Assembly (NCBI GenBank): GCA_015075375.1
Contig: JABTUM010000003.1
Span: forward strand, 496,001-560,000
Origin: Planctomycetota bacterium
Lineage (GTDB): Bacteria; Planctomycetota; SZUA-567; H5-PLA8
DNA: 64,000 bases
Direction of reading: 5' to 3'
Positions 7,666 to 16,880 of the stretch are shown one piece after another (within the stretch, counting starts at the first letter, position 1; each line of letters opens with the position of its first letter). The translations under genes were made by a program, and so were the position numbers. The notes beneath the pieces were generated by a model, which did no database searches, had not been told where the DNA came from, and saw only the letters and a list, made by a program, of their open reading frames with translations.

Positions 7666-8853
7666 TCAGGGCTTCAGGCCGCGGTCCAGCCATTCGAAGG
7701 CTTCGGCCTGCATCGGCGCATGGAGCTGGTGCCCGCCGTCGTACAGCGAAAAGCGGTATTGCTTGGGCGCGCCGGCTCGCTTGTAGACCTCGCGCAGCAT
7801 CGCCGCGGCGCGCTTGACTTCGCTGAGCGTGTACAGCGGATCTTGAGCGGTGTTGAGCACCAGCGTCGGCGCCGGCGCGCGCAGGCCGAGGATCTCGGGA
7901 AAATCGAGCAGCCCGGGCGCCAGCGGAACGTAAGTCATCCAAGTGTGCGTCCAGTTCTTGTGCAGGACGAAATCGCGCCACGTCGTGAAGAAGCCCGCGC
8001 AGAAACACGAAGCGATACGCGGGTCCATCCCGGCCAAGAAAACGGTGCGCAAGCCGCCGCCGGAAAGCCCGCCGCAGCCCAGGCGCGCAGCGTCCACGTC
8101 CTTGCGCGCGGCGAGGATCGAGAGCGCCGTCTGGTCCTCGCGCAGGTAGACGCCCGGCCACGTCGTCCCGGCGCTGAAGAGCGCCTTCGCGACGATGTGT
8201 TCGTGCTGCCCGGCCCATTGGTTGTAGCGCTGAATCTCGTCGGGTATTTCGGCGGGACTCGGATCGATGCCTTCGTATCGAACGCGCGGACTCACCTCGG
8301 CCACCCGCGCGCGGCGGCTGGCAAAGAGGAACGTATCGTGGCAGAGGACCGCGTACCCGCGCTTGGCGATCTCGTTGGCCCACGAGAGCCCGCCGTAGCA
8401 TTCGTCGCGGTGCGCGCGCATCATGGGATGAAGGTTCGAATCGATTTGAGCGATCTTTTTCCAGCCGAAATATTTCCGCCCGCCGTGATCGTGCAACGCC
8501 AGGATGCCCGGCAACCGGTCTTTCGGGCCGGCCGAAGCCGGCTTCAAGAAGACCGCTTCGGTACGCGGCCCCCACGGGAGTTGCCAGGAGAGCCGTTCCC
8601 AAGCCAAGCCGTCGTACGCGCCACGCGCTTCGATTCGCGGGCGCGGCGGCTGGGGCATTTCGGGCGGCGCGAGCAACTCCCACATCTTCGCGCGCGCTTG
8701 CTTGCGCCACGTATTCAAATTCTTGAAGCGGCCCGTGCGCAACGAGAGCGCGGGCGGGCCTTTACCCAGAAGGTTCGCGGCCCATGGACCGTAGGCGCCC
8801 AAGGTGTTGAGCGCCTCTTCGGCGGCAGGCTTCTGCGGGACGGCGATTTTCAA
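7666..8853 (-). CDS. Alpha/beta hydrolase, acetyl xylan esterase-like
   Basis: 395 residues. A central alpha/beta-hydrolase domain carries LALHDHGGRKYFGW (oxyanion strand), the nucleophile elbow GGLSGGGLR (Ser), an acid in NTAQDPLYTL and a C-terminal His in YDGGHQLHAPM. The order fits the large dienelactone-hydrolase/acetyl-xylan-esterase group seen in Planctomycetota. I start at a TTG at 8853: its TTGA overlaps the stop of the small upstream gene, and GAGGAAG lies six bases before it; the upstream in-frame codons belong to that gene's DNA. It ends the long leftward run of MoxR/VWA genes. No signal peptide is seen. Confidence 0.75.
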   Translation of the reverse strand: MKIAVPQKPAAEEALNTLGAYGPWAANLLGKGPPALSLRTGRFKNLNTWRKQARAKMWELLAPPEMPQPPRPRIEARGAYDGLAWERLSWQLPWGPRTEAVFLKPASAGPKDRLPGILALHDHGGRKYFGWKKIAQIDSNLHPMMRAHRDECYGGLSWANEIAKRGYAVLCHDTFLFASRRARVAEVSPRVRYEGIDPSPAEIPDEIQRYNQWAGQHEHIVAKALFSAGTTWPGVYLREDQTALSILAARKDVDAARLGCGGLSGGGLRTVFLAGMDPRIASCFCAGFFTTWRDFVLHKNWTHTWMTYVPLAPGLLDFPEILGLRAPAPTLVLNTAQDPLYTLSEVKRAAAMLREVYKRAGAPKQYRFSLYDGGHQLHAPMQAEAFEWLDRGLKP

Positions 8854-9122
8854 GGGGTCTTCCTCGATGCGCGATGATGCCAATCGATCAGCCAGACGAC
8901 CAACCTCATTTCCGCCAGGAACAACACAATATACCAAGCCATCAGCCAAGGGTGATCGCGAAACAGGGCTGCGATGACCTGCCACGAATTCTCCAGGTAG
9001 TTCGGGTTGGGCGGCGATTGCGAAACGATGTCGTCACCGATTTGCCATAAGCCGTATACGCCAAACGACAGGAATAGGGCGGTGACGGTCAAGGCCAGCA
9101 ACGAGAACTGAACGCGCCGCAT
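8850..9122 (-). CDS. Small membrane protein (2 TM)
   Basis: 90 residues with an N-terminal membrane segment (LLALTVTALFLSFGVYGLW) and a second at about 58-80 (WLMAWYIVLFLAEMRLVVWL). It sits 15 bases after the BatA-type gene and overlaps the start of the esterase by four bases, so it belongs to the same transcription unit. Function unknown. Confidence 0.65.
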   Translation of the reverse strand: MRRVQFSLLALTVTALFLSFGVYGLWQIGDDIVSQSPPNPNYLENSWQVIAALFRDHPWLMAWYIVLFLAEMRLVVWLIDWHHRASRKTP

Positions 9123-9137
9123 GGCGCCTCCGCGTTC

Positions 9138-11225
9138 TTACATGCCCACGCGACGATGATAGATCGCCCATTCGGCCAAAAGCAGGCAGACGGCGACGAA
9201 GACCAGGTTGCGCCAGATCTCGCGCTTGCCTTCGACGGCCGAGGGCGTGGCTTCGAGCGACTCTTCGCCGATCTGCACCGCATCCTGCGCGACGTTGTCG
9301 GATTCGCGCGGATCGGCGAGGTTCGCGGCGTAGATGCGGCCTTCGGGCGGATCCCCGGTGATGCCGGTGAGCCGGTACAGCCCGATCGTATCGATGTTGG
9401 GCACGCGCTGCTTGGTGGTGGCGGAGAGCGCGACTTCGAGGGTGCGGGCGCCTTCGGGCCAAGCGAGGGTCGCGGTAGGCGCGCCGTCGACGGGCGGGAG
9501 CACCAGCATCTCGCCCGTGCGCTGCGCCATCGGCCGCCGCCGCGGACTGACTTCGCTGACCCAGCCCACCGCGTTACGCAAGAAGAGCGGAAGCGAAGCG
9601 CGGTACGGCCAATCGCTGGCCAGCAGTTCGAAGGCGACGCCTACCGCGTTGACGCGGTCGCTCTCGGTGGCCACGATGAGCGGGCCGCCGCTGCCTTCGA
9701 CGAGGACGCTGGAGGTCTTGGGAATCTCCCAGCCCTGCACTTCCTTGATCTGCACGTTCCCGAAATTGACGTACCGCATCGCCGGATGCGCGACGTCCCA
9801 GTCGACGATCTTGGGCCATTCGAGTTTCACCGGCTTGGGCTCGGCGCCGGCTTCGGCGTCGACGGTTTTGACTTTGAAGCCCGGCAGCGGCGGAAGCACG
9901 CCCAGGAAGATCGCGCCGCCGTCGTCCCAGCGCGAAGGCGCGATGCCGTCGAAGATGATCGCATCGTACTCCGCCACCGACTGCGCGCCGCGCTGGCTCC
10001 AGTCCTTCTCGAAGTCCTCGGGCGACATCTTGGCGACGGTGCAGCCCTTCATCACCACCAGCACCTTCTCGATGAAGTAATTGGCTTGGGTGATCAGAAG
10101 GACGCGCATGCCTTCGCTGCCGCCCACCACCACGCGCCCGATGTTGTCGAGCGCAAAGCTGTCTTCGCCGTTCTGGGTGCTGAGCGTCGCCGTGACGACG
10201 CCGGTGTAGTTGGGCGGGAGCCGGAAGGCCTGCGCGACGCGCGAGTCTTCCATCGTCCGGCCCGTGGCCTCGGCATTGAGCGATTCCGCGCCGCGCACGC
10301 GCGCTTTCAGGTCCACGACCTTCACCATGGGCGCAAACGAACCCGTATCGCTGGAGATGGTGAGGATCGCCTTCACGTCGTCGATGGCGTAATTTTCGAC
10401 CATCACGAAAAGCTGCGTCTCGAGCTGCTCAAGGCGGTCGGCGCCGGTCCCCTGCGAGACCAGCCGCGTGCGCGCGCTGATGTTGGTGATGCCGACGTTG
10501 TCTGTGTACTCCTTGCCGTACTTCACGAAGCGGAACTTGCGCAAGCGCGCCATCGAAACCTCTTCGGTGTTGGCGCCCAACGCGGCCTCGCCGAGCAACT
10601 GCTGGAGGCTCAACTTGTCGAAACTGCCGTCGGAGAGCACCACCACTTCGCCGCCGCGGCGTTCTTCGGCCATCGCCAGCGCGGTCTGAAAGGCTTCCTG
10701 CGCCTGGGTGCGAAGGTGCCGGGGCTCAAGTTCGATGAGCTTCTTCTTGAGATACGAACGGTCGTTGGTGAAAGGCGTAATGCGGCGCGGATCTTCGTCG
10801 AAGGCGACGATGCACATCTCGTCGATGCGCCCCATGTCGTCGATCTTCTGCTTGGCGTCCTCGAGGGCCTGCTGCAGGCGGGAGCGCTTCCCGTCGGGGC
10901 CGCTGTCGCGCGTCGCCATGCTGGCCGAGGTATCGATCAGCAGCACGGTATACGTGCCGGTCTCGGCAGCCATGTTAAGGAAGGGGCGCGCGAGCGCGAA
11001 GGCCAAGAGCGCGACGAGCAGTAATTGCAGGAGCAGCAGCAGCGAGTACTTCAGGCGCTGGAAGGGCGCGTTGACGTGCAGATCTTTGATCACCTTCTTC
11101 CACAGCAGCGTGGACGGCACGACGCGCTCTTCGCGGCGCAGCTTCAGGAAGTAGAGCGCGACGATCGGCGCCAGCGCCGCCAATCCGGCCAGCCCCAGGG
11201 GCTCGAGGAAGTTGAGGAAATTCAT
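9138..11225 (-). CDS. BatA-type membrane protein with VWA domain
   Basis: 695 residues. The N-terminus is the BatA 'aerotolerance' module: an initial hydrophobic helix, the cytoplasmic LKLRREERVVPSTLLWKKVI segment and a second long helix (about 61-80). A von Willebrand A domain follows with the MIDAS motif DTSAS (98-102) and a later VVLSDGS. The central 250 residues are beta-rich; there is one C-terminal membrane helix (about 670-687). In related clusters such proteins work beside MoxR ATPases and DUF58 proteins at the membrane; the exact task is unknown. Four bases separate it from the DUF58 gene upstream. Confidence 0.85.
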   Translation of the reverse strand: MNFLNFLEPLGLAGLAALAPIVALYFLKLRREERVVPSTLLWKKVIKDLHVNAPFQRLKYSLLLLLQLLLVALLAFALARPFLNMAAETGTYTVLLIDTSASMATRDSGPDGKRSRLQQALEDAKQKIDDMGRIDEMCIVAFDEDPRRITPFTNDRSYLKKKLIELEPRHLRTQAQEAFQTALAMAEERRGGEVVVLSDGSFDKLSLQQLLGEAALGANTEEVSMARLRKFRFVKYGKEYTDNVGITNISARTRLVSQGTGADRLEQLETQLFVMVENYAIDDVKAILTISSDTGSFAPMVKVVDLKARVRGAESLNAEATGRTMEDSRVAQAFRLPPNYTGVVTATLSTQNGEDSFALDNIGRVVVGGSEGMRVLLITQANYFIEKVLVVMKGCTVAKMSPEDFEKDWSQRGAQSVAEYDAIIFDGIAPSRWDDGGAIFLGVLPPLPGFKVKTVDAEAGAEPKPVKLEWPKIVDWDVAHPAMRYVNFGNVQIKEVQGWEIPKTSSVLVEGSGGPLIVATESDRVNAVGVAFELLASDWPYRASLPLFLRNAVGWVSEVSPRRRPMAQRTGEMLVLPPVDGAPTATLAWPEGARTLEVALSATTKQRVPNIDTIGLYRLTGITGDPPEGRIYAANLADPRESDNVAQDAVQIGEESLEATPSAVEGKREIWRNLVFVAVCLLLAEWAIYHRRVGM

Positions 11226-11229
11226 CGCG

Positions 11230-12138
11230 CTACCTCACCAGCCCGGCGGTGCGCAGATAATTGAGCACCAGCACTTCGAACGGCAGATCGGTCGATGCGA
11301 AAAGGTAGGTCACGTCACGCGCCGCGCAGAATTGCTGCAGCGAGCTGCAGAAGCCGCGCACGGTCTTCTGGTAATTCTCGACCAGCGTGCGCGAGGCGGT
11401 CACGTCGAGGCGTTCGCCGGTTTCGCTGTCCACGAGCATGAAATCGCCGGCCAGCGTCGGATCGACTTCTTCGGGGGCGAGCACGTGGACGGCGAAGGTG
11501 TCCATGCGGTTGGCGACGAGCGCTTTAAGCGGGCCTTCGAAGCCGTTGGGGTCGAGGAAATCGCTGACGAGCAGGCAGATGCCCGGGCGGCGGTTCCGCA
11601 GAATGAAACGTTTGCAGGCATCGACGAGGTCGGTTTGCCCGTGCGGCTTGATCTCTGAGAGGAATTTGAAGAGGCGCAAGACCTGCTTTTTGCCGCGAAT
11701 ATCGGGCATCACGTGTTCTTCACCGCCGCCGCCGTAGACACCGATGCTGACGCGATCGAGATTGGCGATGCCGATATAGGCCACCGCGGCAGCGACCTTG
11801 CGCGCGTAGTCGAACTTGTTAACGCCGCCGAAATCCATCGAGGCGCTGGCATCGACGAGAATGTAGACGCTCAAGTCTTCCTCGGCCTGATAGAGCTTGA
11901 GGAATAGGCGTTCCAGGCGCGCGAAAAGGCTCCAGTCGATCCGGCGCAGGTCGTCGCCTTGCGAATAATTGCGATAGTCGGCGAATTCCATCGATTCGCC
12001 TTTTTTGCGGCTGCGGCGTTCGCCGCGCAGCTTTCCGGCGAGGATTTTTTTCGAGACCACGGCCAACGCGTCCAGCCGCGCCATGAATTCAGGCGTCAGC
12101 AGGGCGCCGGGCGGTGACTTTACGGCCGTGCCGGACAT
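11230..12138 (-). CDS. DUF58 domain protein (MoxR-cluster partner)
   Basis: 302 residues without membrane segments. It shows the DUF58 signature: GERRSRKKGESMEFADYRNY, then QGDDLRRIDW and a VWA-like core starting ILVDASASM (MIDAS DASAS). DUF58 proteins are regularly encoded next to MoxR AAA ATPases and are thought to act as their VWA partners. Here the MoxR gene is 460 bases upstream in the same run, separated only by one small membrane protein gene. Confidence 0.9.
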   Translation of the reverse strand: MSGTAVKSPPGALLTPEFMARLDALAVVSKKILAGKLRGERRSRKKGESMEFADYRNYSQGDDLRRIDWSLFARLERLFLKLYQAEEDLSVYILVDASASMDFGGVNKFDYARKVAAAVAYIGIANLDRVSIGVYGGGGEEHVMPDIRGKKQVLRLFKFLSEIKPHGQTDLVDACKRFILRNRRPGICLLVSDFLDPNGFEGPLKALVANRMDTFAVHVLAPEEVDPTLAGDFMLVDSETGERLDVTASRTLVENYQKTVRGFCSSLQQFCAARDVTYLFASTDLPFEVLVLNYLRTAGLVR

Positions 12139-12153
12139 GCTCGAACCTCGCTC

Positions 12154-12591
12154 TCACGCCTTAGGACTGAACACGGTACCCACCACGATCAAAGCCAACA
12201 GCACCGCGTAGAAGAATCCCAGCAGCAGCGATCCCACAAAGGCCCATAGGTTTACCGCCACGAATGAGGCACTCCGCACCATCAGGAATCGCACCGCACT
12301 CCAGATCGAAACCACCCCCGCGATGGCCAGTATGTAAAACACAGCTTCGGGCGGCACGTACTCCACGAGAAAAGCCCGCGCAGCCAGTAGGCTCGCCGTC
12401 AACGCCAGCCCCACGTAGAAAAGGGCGAGCGGTTCAAGGTCACGATTGGGAATTTCCTCATTCGGGTCCACCCGCATCATGGAATACGGCCGGGTATGTT
12501 CTTCGTCGCCGGAATCTTCCGGCAGCCGCGGTTCCCGACCCGGTGGCGGTTCGGGTCGAATCGGGTCGGGAATGAGGCCGGGAATACCCAT
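12154..12591 (-). CDS. Membrane protein of unknown function in the MoxR run
   Basis: 145 residues: a Pro/Glu/Arg-rich cytoplasmic N-terminus of about 50 residues, then four hydrophobic segments (about 53-70, 80-98, 105-120 and 124-142). It lies six bases after moxR and 15 bases before the DUF58 gene, so it is almost certainly co-transcribed and may be a membrane component of the same complex. No family recognised. Confidence 0.65.
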   Translation of the reverse strand: MGIPGLIPDPIRPEPPPGREPRLPEDSGDEEHTRPYSMMRVDPNEEIPNRDLEPLALFYVGLALTASLLAARAFLVEYVPPEAVFYILAIAGVVSIWSAVRFLMVRSASFVAVNLWAFVGSLLLGFFYAVLLALIVVGTVFSPKA

Positions 12592-12597
12592 GGACGC

Positions 12598-13617
12598 TTA
12601 CGCCTCGTCCACCTGCATCGGCACGGCTTTCATCAGTTCGGTCACCACATCGTCGGCGGTCACGCCCTCGGCTTCGGCCTCGAAGTTCAAGATGATGCGG
12701 TGGCGCAGCGCGTGCTTGGCGACGGCCTGGATGTCTTCAAAGCTCGCGTGGTAGCGCCCGTCGAGCAACCCTTGGATCTTGGCGGCCAGGACGAGGGCCT
12801 GCGCTCCGCGAGGCGAAGCGCCGAAGCGGACGTACTTGTTCGTCGCCTCGGTGGCGAATTCGCCGCCGGGAATGGTGGCCAGCACCAGACGCACCGCGTA
12901 ATCCTGCACCGGCGGCGCGATCAGCGCCTGGCGCACGAACTTGCGGTGCTTCAACAGCCCCGGACCGTCGATGACCTTCTGGCATTCCACGTTCCGCGCT
13001 TCGGTGGTGCGGCGCAGGATCTCGGCAAGATCCTGGCGGCCCGAGTAACCGACGTTGAGTTTAAAGAGGAAGCGGTCGAGCTGCGCTTCGGGCAGCGGGT
13101 ACGTGCCTTCCTGTTCGATCGGGTTCTGCGTGGCGAGGACGAAGAAGGGCTGCTCGAGCTTGTAGATCGTGCGGCCGACGGTGACGGAATGTTCCTGCAT
13201 CGCCTCCAGCAACGCCGACTGCGTCTTGGGCGTGGCGCGGTTGACTTCGTCGGCGAGTACGATCTGCGCGAAGATCGGCCCGGGCTGGAAGCGCATCTCG
13301 CGCTTCTGATCCTCGGTCTCGGTCACGATGGTGGTGCCGATGATGTCGGCGGGCATCAGGTCGGGCGTGAACTGAATGCGCGAGAAACGCAAATCCAGCG
13401 CCTGCGAGAGGCTGCGCACGAGCATCGTCTTGCCCAAGCCCGGCGCGCCTTCCAGCAGGCAGTTGCCGCCGGCGAAGACGACCGTGAGCACGCCGCGGAC
13501 GATCTCCTGGTGCCCGACGATTACCTTGCCGACTTCCTCTTCCACGGCTTTGAATGCCGTGCGGAATTCTTCGGCCAATTGCGTCACCTGCGGTGCGGCG
13601 GCTTGTTCGGTGGCCAT
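12598..13617 (-). CDS. MoxR-family AAA+ ATPase
   Basis: 339 residues. Walker A is EGAPGLGKT (56-64), Walker B is IVLADEVNRATP (about 119-130), and the sensor 1 region reads FVLATQNPIEQEGTYPLPEA, all typical of MoxR/RavA-type ATPases. These use ATP to remodel or load cofactors into client proteins, usually with VWA-domain partners, three of which are encoded beside it here (13668, 11230 and 9138). The C-terminal lid domain is complete. Fifty bases separate it from the large VWA gene upstream. Confidence 0.95.
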   Translation of the reverse strand: MATEQAAAPQVTQLAEEFRTAFKAVEEEVGKVIVGHQEIVRGVLTVVFAGGNCLLEGAPGLGKTMLVRSLSQALDLRFSRIQFTPDLMPADIIGTTIVTETEDQKREMRFQPGPIFAQIVLADEVNRATPKTQSALLEAMQEHSVTVGRTIYKLEQPFFVLATQNPIEQEGTYPLPEAQLDRFLFKLNVGYSGRQDLAEILRRTTEARNVECQKVIDGPGLLKHRKFVRQALIAPPVQDYAVRLVLATIPGGEFATEATNKYVRFGASPRGAQALVLAAKIQGLLDGRYHASFEDIQAVAKHALRHRIILNFEAEAEGVTADDVVTELMKAVPMQVDEA

Positions 13618-13667
13618 GCGTCGATCGCTCCTCTTGGTGTGGCGGTCCGCCGGGCGGATCCTCCAGG

Positions 13668-16600
13668 TTAATTCCGGTTCTGGTCGCCGTCCTTTTTCGT
13701 GCGCCGTTTGGCACGCAGCAGATTACGCGTGTACTCGCTGGCGGCTTCGTCGGCCTCGCTGATCTTGGTGCCGCCGATGGCCCTGGGCTTCTCGGCATCG
13801 GCCTTGGGCTTCAAGTCCATGGCCTGCGCTTCGGCCGATCCGCCGGCCTTTTCGAAACGGCTCTGCGCGCTGCGGCTGTCCTGGCCGCGCGGCATGAGCG
13901 TGGGCGGCGCACGGCGTTCTTCGGTCGCGGAGTCGGCGGCCTTCGCGGCGGCTTCGGCCAGTTCGGCCTTCTTCTGGCGCATGAAACCGAAGAGCCACGC
14001 GATGCGCAGGCCGATCCATTCGGCCGCCACGCCGGGTTCGATATGCAGCCGTCGCACGGCTACATCCAGGGGGAAGAGCGCCAAGGCGATCCAGAGCATC
14101 GGCCAGAAAAGATCCGCGGGGCTGCGCACCGGCGGCAGGTTGTGCTTGAAGACGCCGGCTTTCAGCGGATCCGCTTTCAGCGCATCCAGTTCCTTGAGGT
14201 TCGATTGGCCTTCCTTGCCGGCGATCTCGCCCAGCTTGGTCAAGAGCTTCTCGTCGGGCGTCAGATGCAGGAACTCGCGCGAGTAGCTGTTCGCGACGCC
14301 GGTGGTAATCGTCGAAGGCTTGCCGGCGTCGGAGAGGTCGGTGATCGCGACGGTGTACGCGCCTTCCTTATTGAGCGGGAACACGGCTTCGTAGCGTCCG
14401 GGCGCGACGAGCACGAAATTCAGCGCGTGGCTCGCGGCATCCAGGTCGCGGCCCACCCCGGGCTCGGAGGCGTTGCCGACCAGCTTGGCGAAGTTGACGT
14501 AGTCGCCTTTCTCGTCGAGCGCTTCGACCATCACGCGCGCCGAGCTGCCTTCCTTCTTGACGGTGACGGTGTGGCGGCTGGGCATGCGCTGCCGGCAGAC
14601 CCAGCGGAACGTGTTGGCCCAGAAGCGCTGGTAGCGCGACCACGCGACCCAGTTGGGCGCCCAGTTATTCGTCGCGTCGCTGGTGAAGGCCACCGATTTA
14701 CCCAATCCGTAGCGCCAGCGCGCGAAGATCGGAACCTTCTCGCCGTCCACCGTTGTATACAGGTGCTGCTCGCTCAGGTTCTTGAGGCTGGTGACCACAA
14801 ACGCGCGGACCACGGGGTAGTCGTTTCCGAAGTCGCGCAGAATCTCGCCGGGCGATCCGAGCCCCAGGGGAATCCCCTTTTCATCCTTATAGATGAGATT
14901 CTTGCGCACCACCGCGGCTTCTTTGATGAAGATCAGCGGCAGGCGTTTCTCGTCGCCGGGTTTGTCGAGGCTGTAGTAGCGCCCGCCCGTCTGCGCGGCG
15001 GTGTTCTTCATCGCGGCGATGTCCCCGCCGCCGTGCGGAAATACGGTGATGACGGTGACCGTGATCTTGTGCTGGTTGGCGGCGGCCAGCGTCGCGGCGC
15101 TGGGCGGGCTGGGGTCGCCGTCGGTGATGATGATGCAGTGCTTCAAGCTCACGCGAGGCAGCGCGGCCAACCCCTGCACGGCCATGCCGACGATGCCGTC
15201 CAGGTCGGGCATGTCCCACGGCTCGCAGCCGTCGATCATTTTGAACATCCAGCCCTTGCGGCTGGCGAGCGTGGGACGGAAGAGCCAGTTGTTCCCGCCC
15301 ATCGCTCCGTAATAGAGCAAGCCCGCGTAATCCTGATCGCTCAGCACATTAATCGCGGCCTTGCTGATCTTCTTGCCCCACGAATTCCCGTCGGCGAACT
15401 CGCAGGTATGCAAGACGATCGTCAACGCGCCGGAGGGCATGATCTTCTGGTTCTTCAATTCCATGCTGACGGGCAGCGCGCGCTCGATGGGCGTGCCCAA
15501 GTATCCGCCCGCGCCGAAGCTCTGGTCGCCGCCGATCATCACCAGTCCCGCGCCTTGGTCCTTCACGCAGGATTCGATGACCGACATCTGCTGTTCGCTG
15601 AGGAACCCGCGGCCCAGGTTGGCCAGAACGATGCAGTCGTAGCGCCGGTATTCCTCGGGATTCTCGGGCAGCGAAGCGCCGCTGCGCACGTCCAGGTCCA
15701 GCTTTTCGCCTTCCAAGGCCGCGACAAGGTGCTCCACTTCGGCCAGATCGCTGGTCAGGATCAGAACCCGGCTGTCGGTCTCTACATCGGTGTACGTGTA
15801 GGCGTGGTTGTTCTCGGCGAGCGTATCGTCGCGGGCCTCGAGCGGTTCGATCAGCGTCTCGATCTGGTGCGGCCCGCCGCGCCTCAACTTCAGGCCGGGG
15901 AAGACCACGGCGGTGCGTTCGCCCGCCTTCAAGTCGACGGGCTCGGGGTAGACGATGAGTTGTTCGCCGGTCTTCAGCGTCACGCGTGCGCGGCTGTCCA
16001 CGTTGCTGCGGATGAATACGCGTGCGTCGAACGGCTGCTCCCACTTGAGCTGCGAAGGCACTTTCACTTCTTCGACGAGCATCTCGGCGGCTTCGTCGCG
16101 GCCAAGAGGAACGATCCAGACGTCCACGCCGCTCTGCTTGAGCTGCTGCAATTCGGCCGCCGCGTCGCCTTCGGTCTCGCGTCCGTCGGTGAAGAGGACC
16201 AATCGCTTGCTGGTTCCTTCCTCGAAGGTCGCACGCGCGCGCTTGAACGCGGCCTGCAGGTTGGTGCGCGACGATTCGATCTCGGACTGCAAATTCTTCA
16301 GTTCCGGCGCCATGAAAGTCGGTTTGGGCCAGACCTCCAGAGCCGCTTGGCCGCCGAAGACGACGAGCCCCGCTTTGTCGTCGGCAGGCTTGGACGGAAG
16401 CGTCTGGTTGACGAACTCGAGCACCTCGGCGGCGGCTTGCGGCGAGACGCTCTTCGAACGGTCCAGCGCAAAGAGCACCGTCATCACGTCTTTCTCGACG
16501 ACCATCTGCAGGCCGGCCAGGGCCAGAAGCAGCAGCACCAGGACCGCGCTGCGCAGCAGGAAGGAGAGCCACGTGCGCCCGCGGCTTAGTCCGGCCAGCG

Positions 16601-16880
16601 ACTTCCATTGGACGAAGAGCAGCAAACCGTAGAGCGGCAACGCGGCGAGGAGATAGTACGGGTTCTGGAAATGGATGAAGCTCATCTCCGCGGCGTCGTG
16701 CCGCGTCAGATCCCAGGCCAGAAACGCGATCAAGCCGCCCAGGAGCACGCCGCCGGCAATCAGCGCTTCGCGCATGCGCCGATCGCGCGACTGATTGCGC
16801 CAGCGGTACTGCATCGCGGCCATGGAGACGGCCAGCGGGGGAATCAGGATCACGACCCAGAAGAGGAGCCTATCGAGCAT
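13668..16880 (-). CDS. Giant membrane-anchored VWA protein with GATase-like domain
   Basis: 1070 residues. Four membrane helices occupy the first 130 residues, with the BatA-like arrangement HFQNPYYLLAALPLYGLLLF. A VWA domain starts at VLFALDRSKSVS with the MIDAS DRSKS, followed by a FTDGRE loop. After a beta-sandwich region comes a class I glutamine-amidotransferase-like fold (GLVMIGGDQSFGAGGYLG), which in this protein group is usually not an active amidotransferase, and then a second TDGDPS stretch. A C-terminal helix (LFWPMLWIALALFPL) re-enters the membrane and a Lys/Arg/Ala-rich tail of about 120 residues ends the protein. Its start overlaps the end of the NHL gene by 11 bases. Confidence 0.85.
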   Translation of the reverse strand: MLDRLLFWVVILIPPLAVSMAAMQYRWRNQSRDRRMREALIAGGVLLGGLIAFLAWDLTRHDAAEMSFIHFQNPYYLLAALPLYGLLLFVQWKSLAGLSRGRTWLSFLLRSAVLVLLLLALAGLQMVVEKDVMTVLFALDRSKSVSPQAAAEVLEFVNQTLPSKPADDKAGLVVFGGQAALEVWPKPTFMAPELKNLQSEIESSRTNLQAAFKRARATFEEGTSKRLVLFTDGRETEGDAAAELQQLKQSGVDVWIVPLGRDEAAEMLVEEVKVPSQLKWEQPFDARVFIRSNVDSRARVTLKTGEQLIVYPEPVDLKAGERTAVVFPGLKLRRGGPHQIETLIEPLEARDDTLAENNHAYTYTDVETDSRVLILTSDLAEVEHLVAALEGEKLDLDVRSGASLPENPEEYRRYDCIVLANLGRGFLSEQQMSVIESCVKDQGAGLVMIGGDQSFGAGGYLGTPIERALPVSMELKNQKIMPSGALTIVLHTCEFADGNSWGKKISKAAINVLSDQDYAGLLYYGAMGGNNWLFRPTLASRKGWMFKMIDGCEPWDMPDLDGIVGMAVQGLAALPRVSLKHCIIITDGDPSPPSAATLAAANQHKITVTVITVFPHGGGDIAAMKNTAAQTGGRYYSLDKPGDEKRLPLIFIKEAAVVRKNLIYKDEKGIPLGLGSPGEILRDFGNDYPVVRAFVVTSLKNLSEQHLYTTVDGEKVPIFARWRYGLGKSVAFTSDATNNWAPNWVAWSRYQRFWANTFRWVCRQRMPSRHTVTVKKEGSSARVMVEALDEKGDYVNFAKLVGNASEPGVGRDLDAASHALNFVLVAPGRYEAVFPLNKEGAYTVAITDLSDAGKPSTITTGVANSYSREFLHLTPDEKLLTKLGEIAGKEGQSNLKELDALKADPLKAGVFKHNLPPVRSPADLFWPMLWIALALFPLDVAVRRLHIEPGVAAEWIGLRIAWLFGFMRQKKAELAEAAAKAADSATEERRAPPTLMPRGQDSRSAQSRFEKAGGSAEAQAMDLKPKADAEKPRAIGGTKISEADEAASEYTRNLLRAKRRTKKDGDQNRN

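Noticed and set aside
8421..8445. GGTTCGAATCG as the T-loop of a tRNA
   Set aside because: Lies inside the esterase gene with no matching acceptor stem or anticodon arm nearby.
13554..16589. A rightward open frame of more than 1000 codons across the VWA gene
   Set aside because: Antisense to the giant VWA protein, whose motifs and overlaps are convincing; the rightward translation is compositionally odd with no domain.
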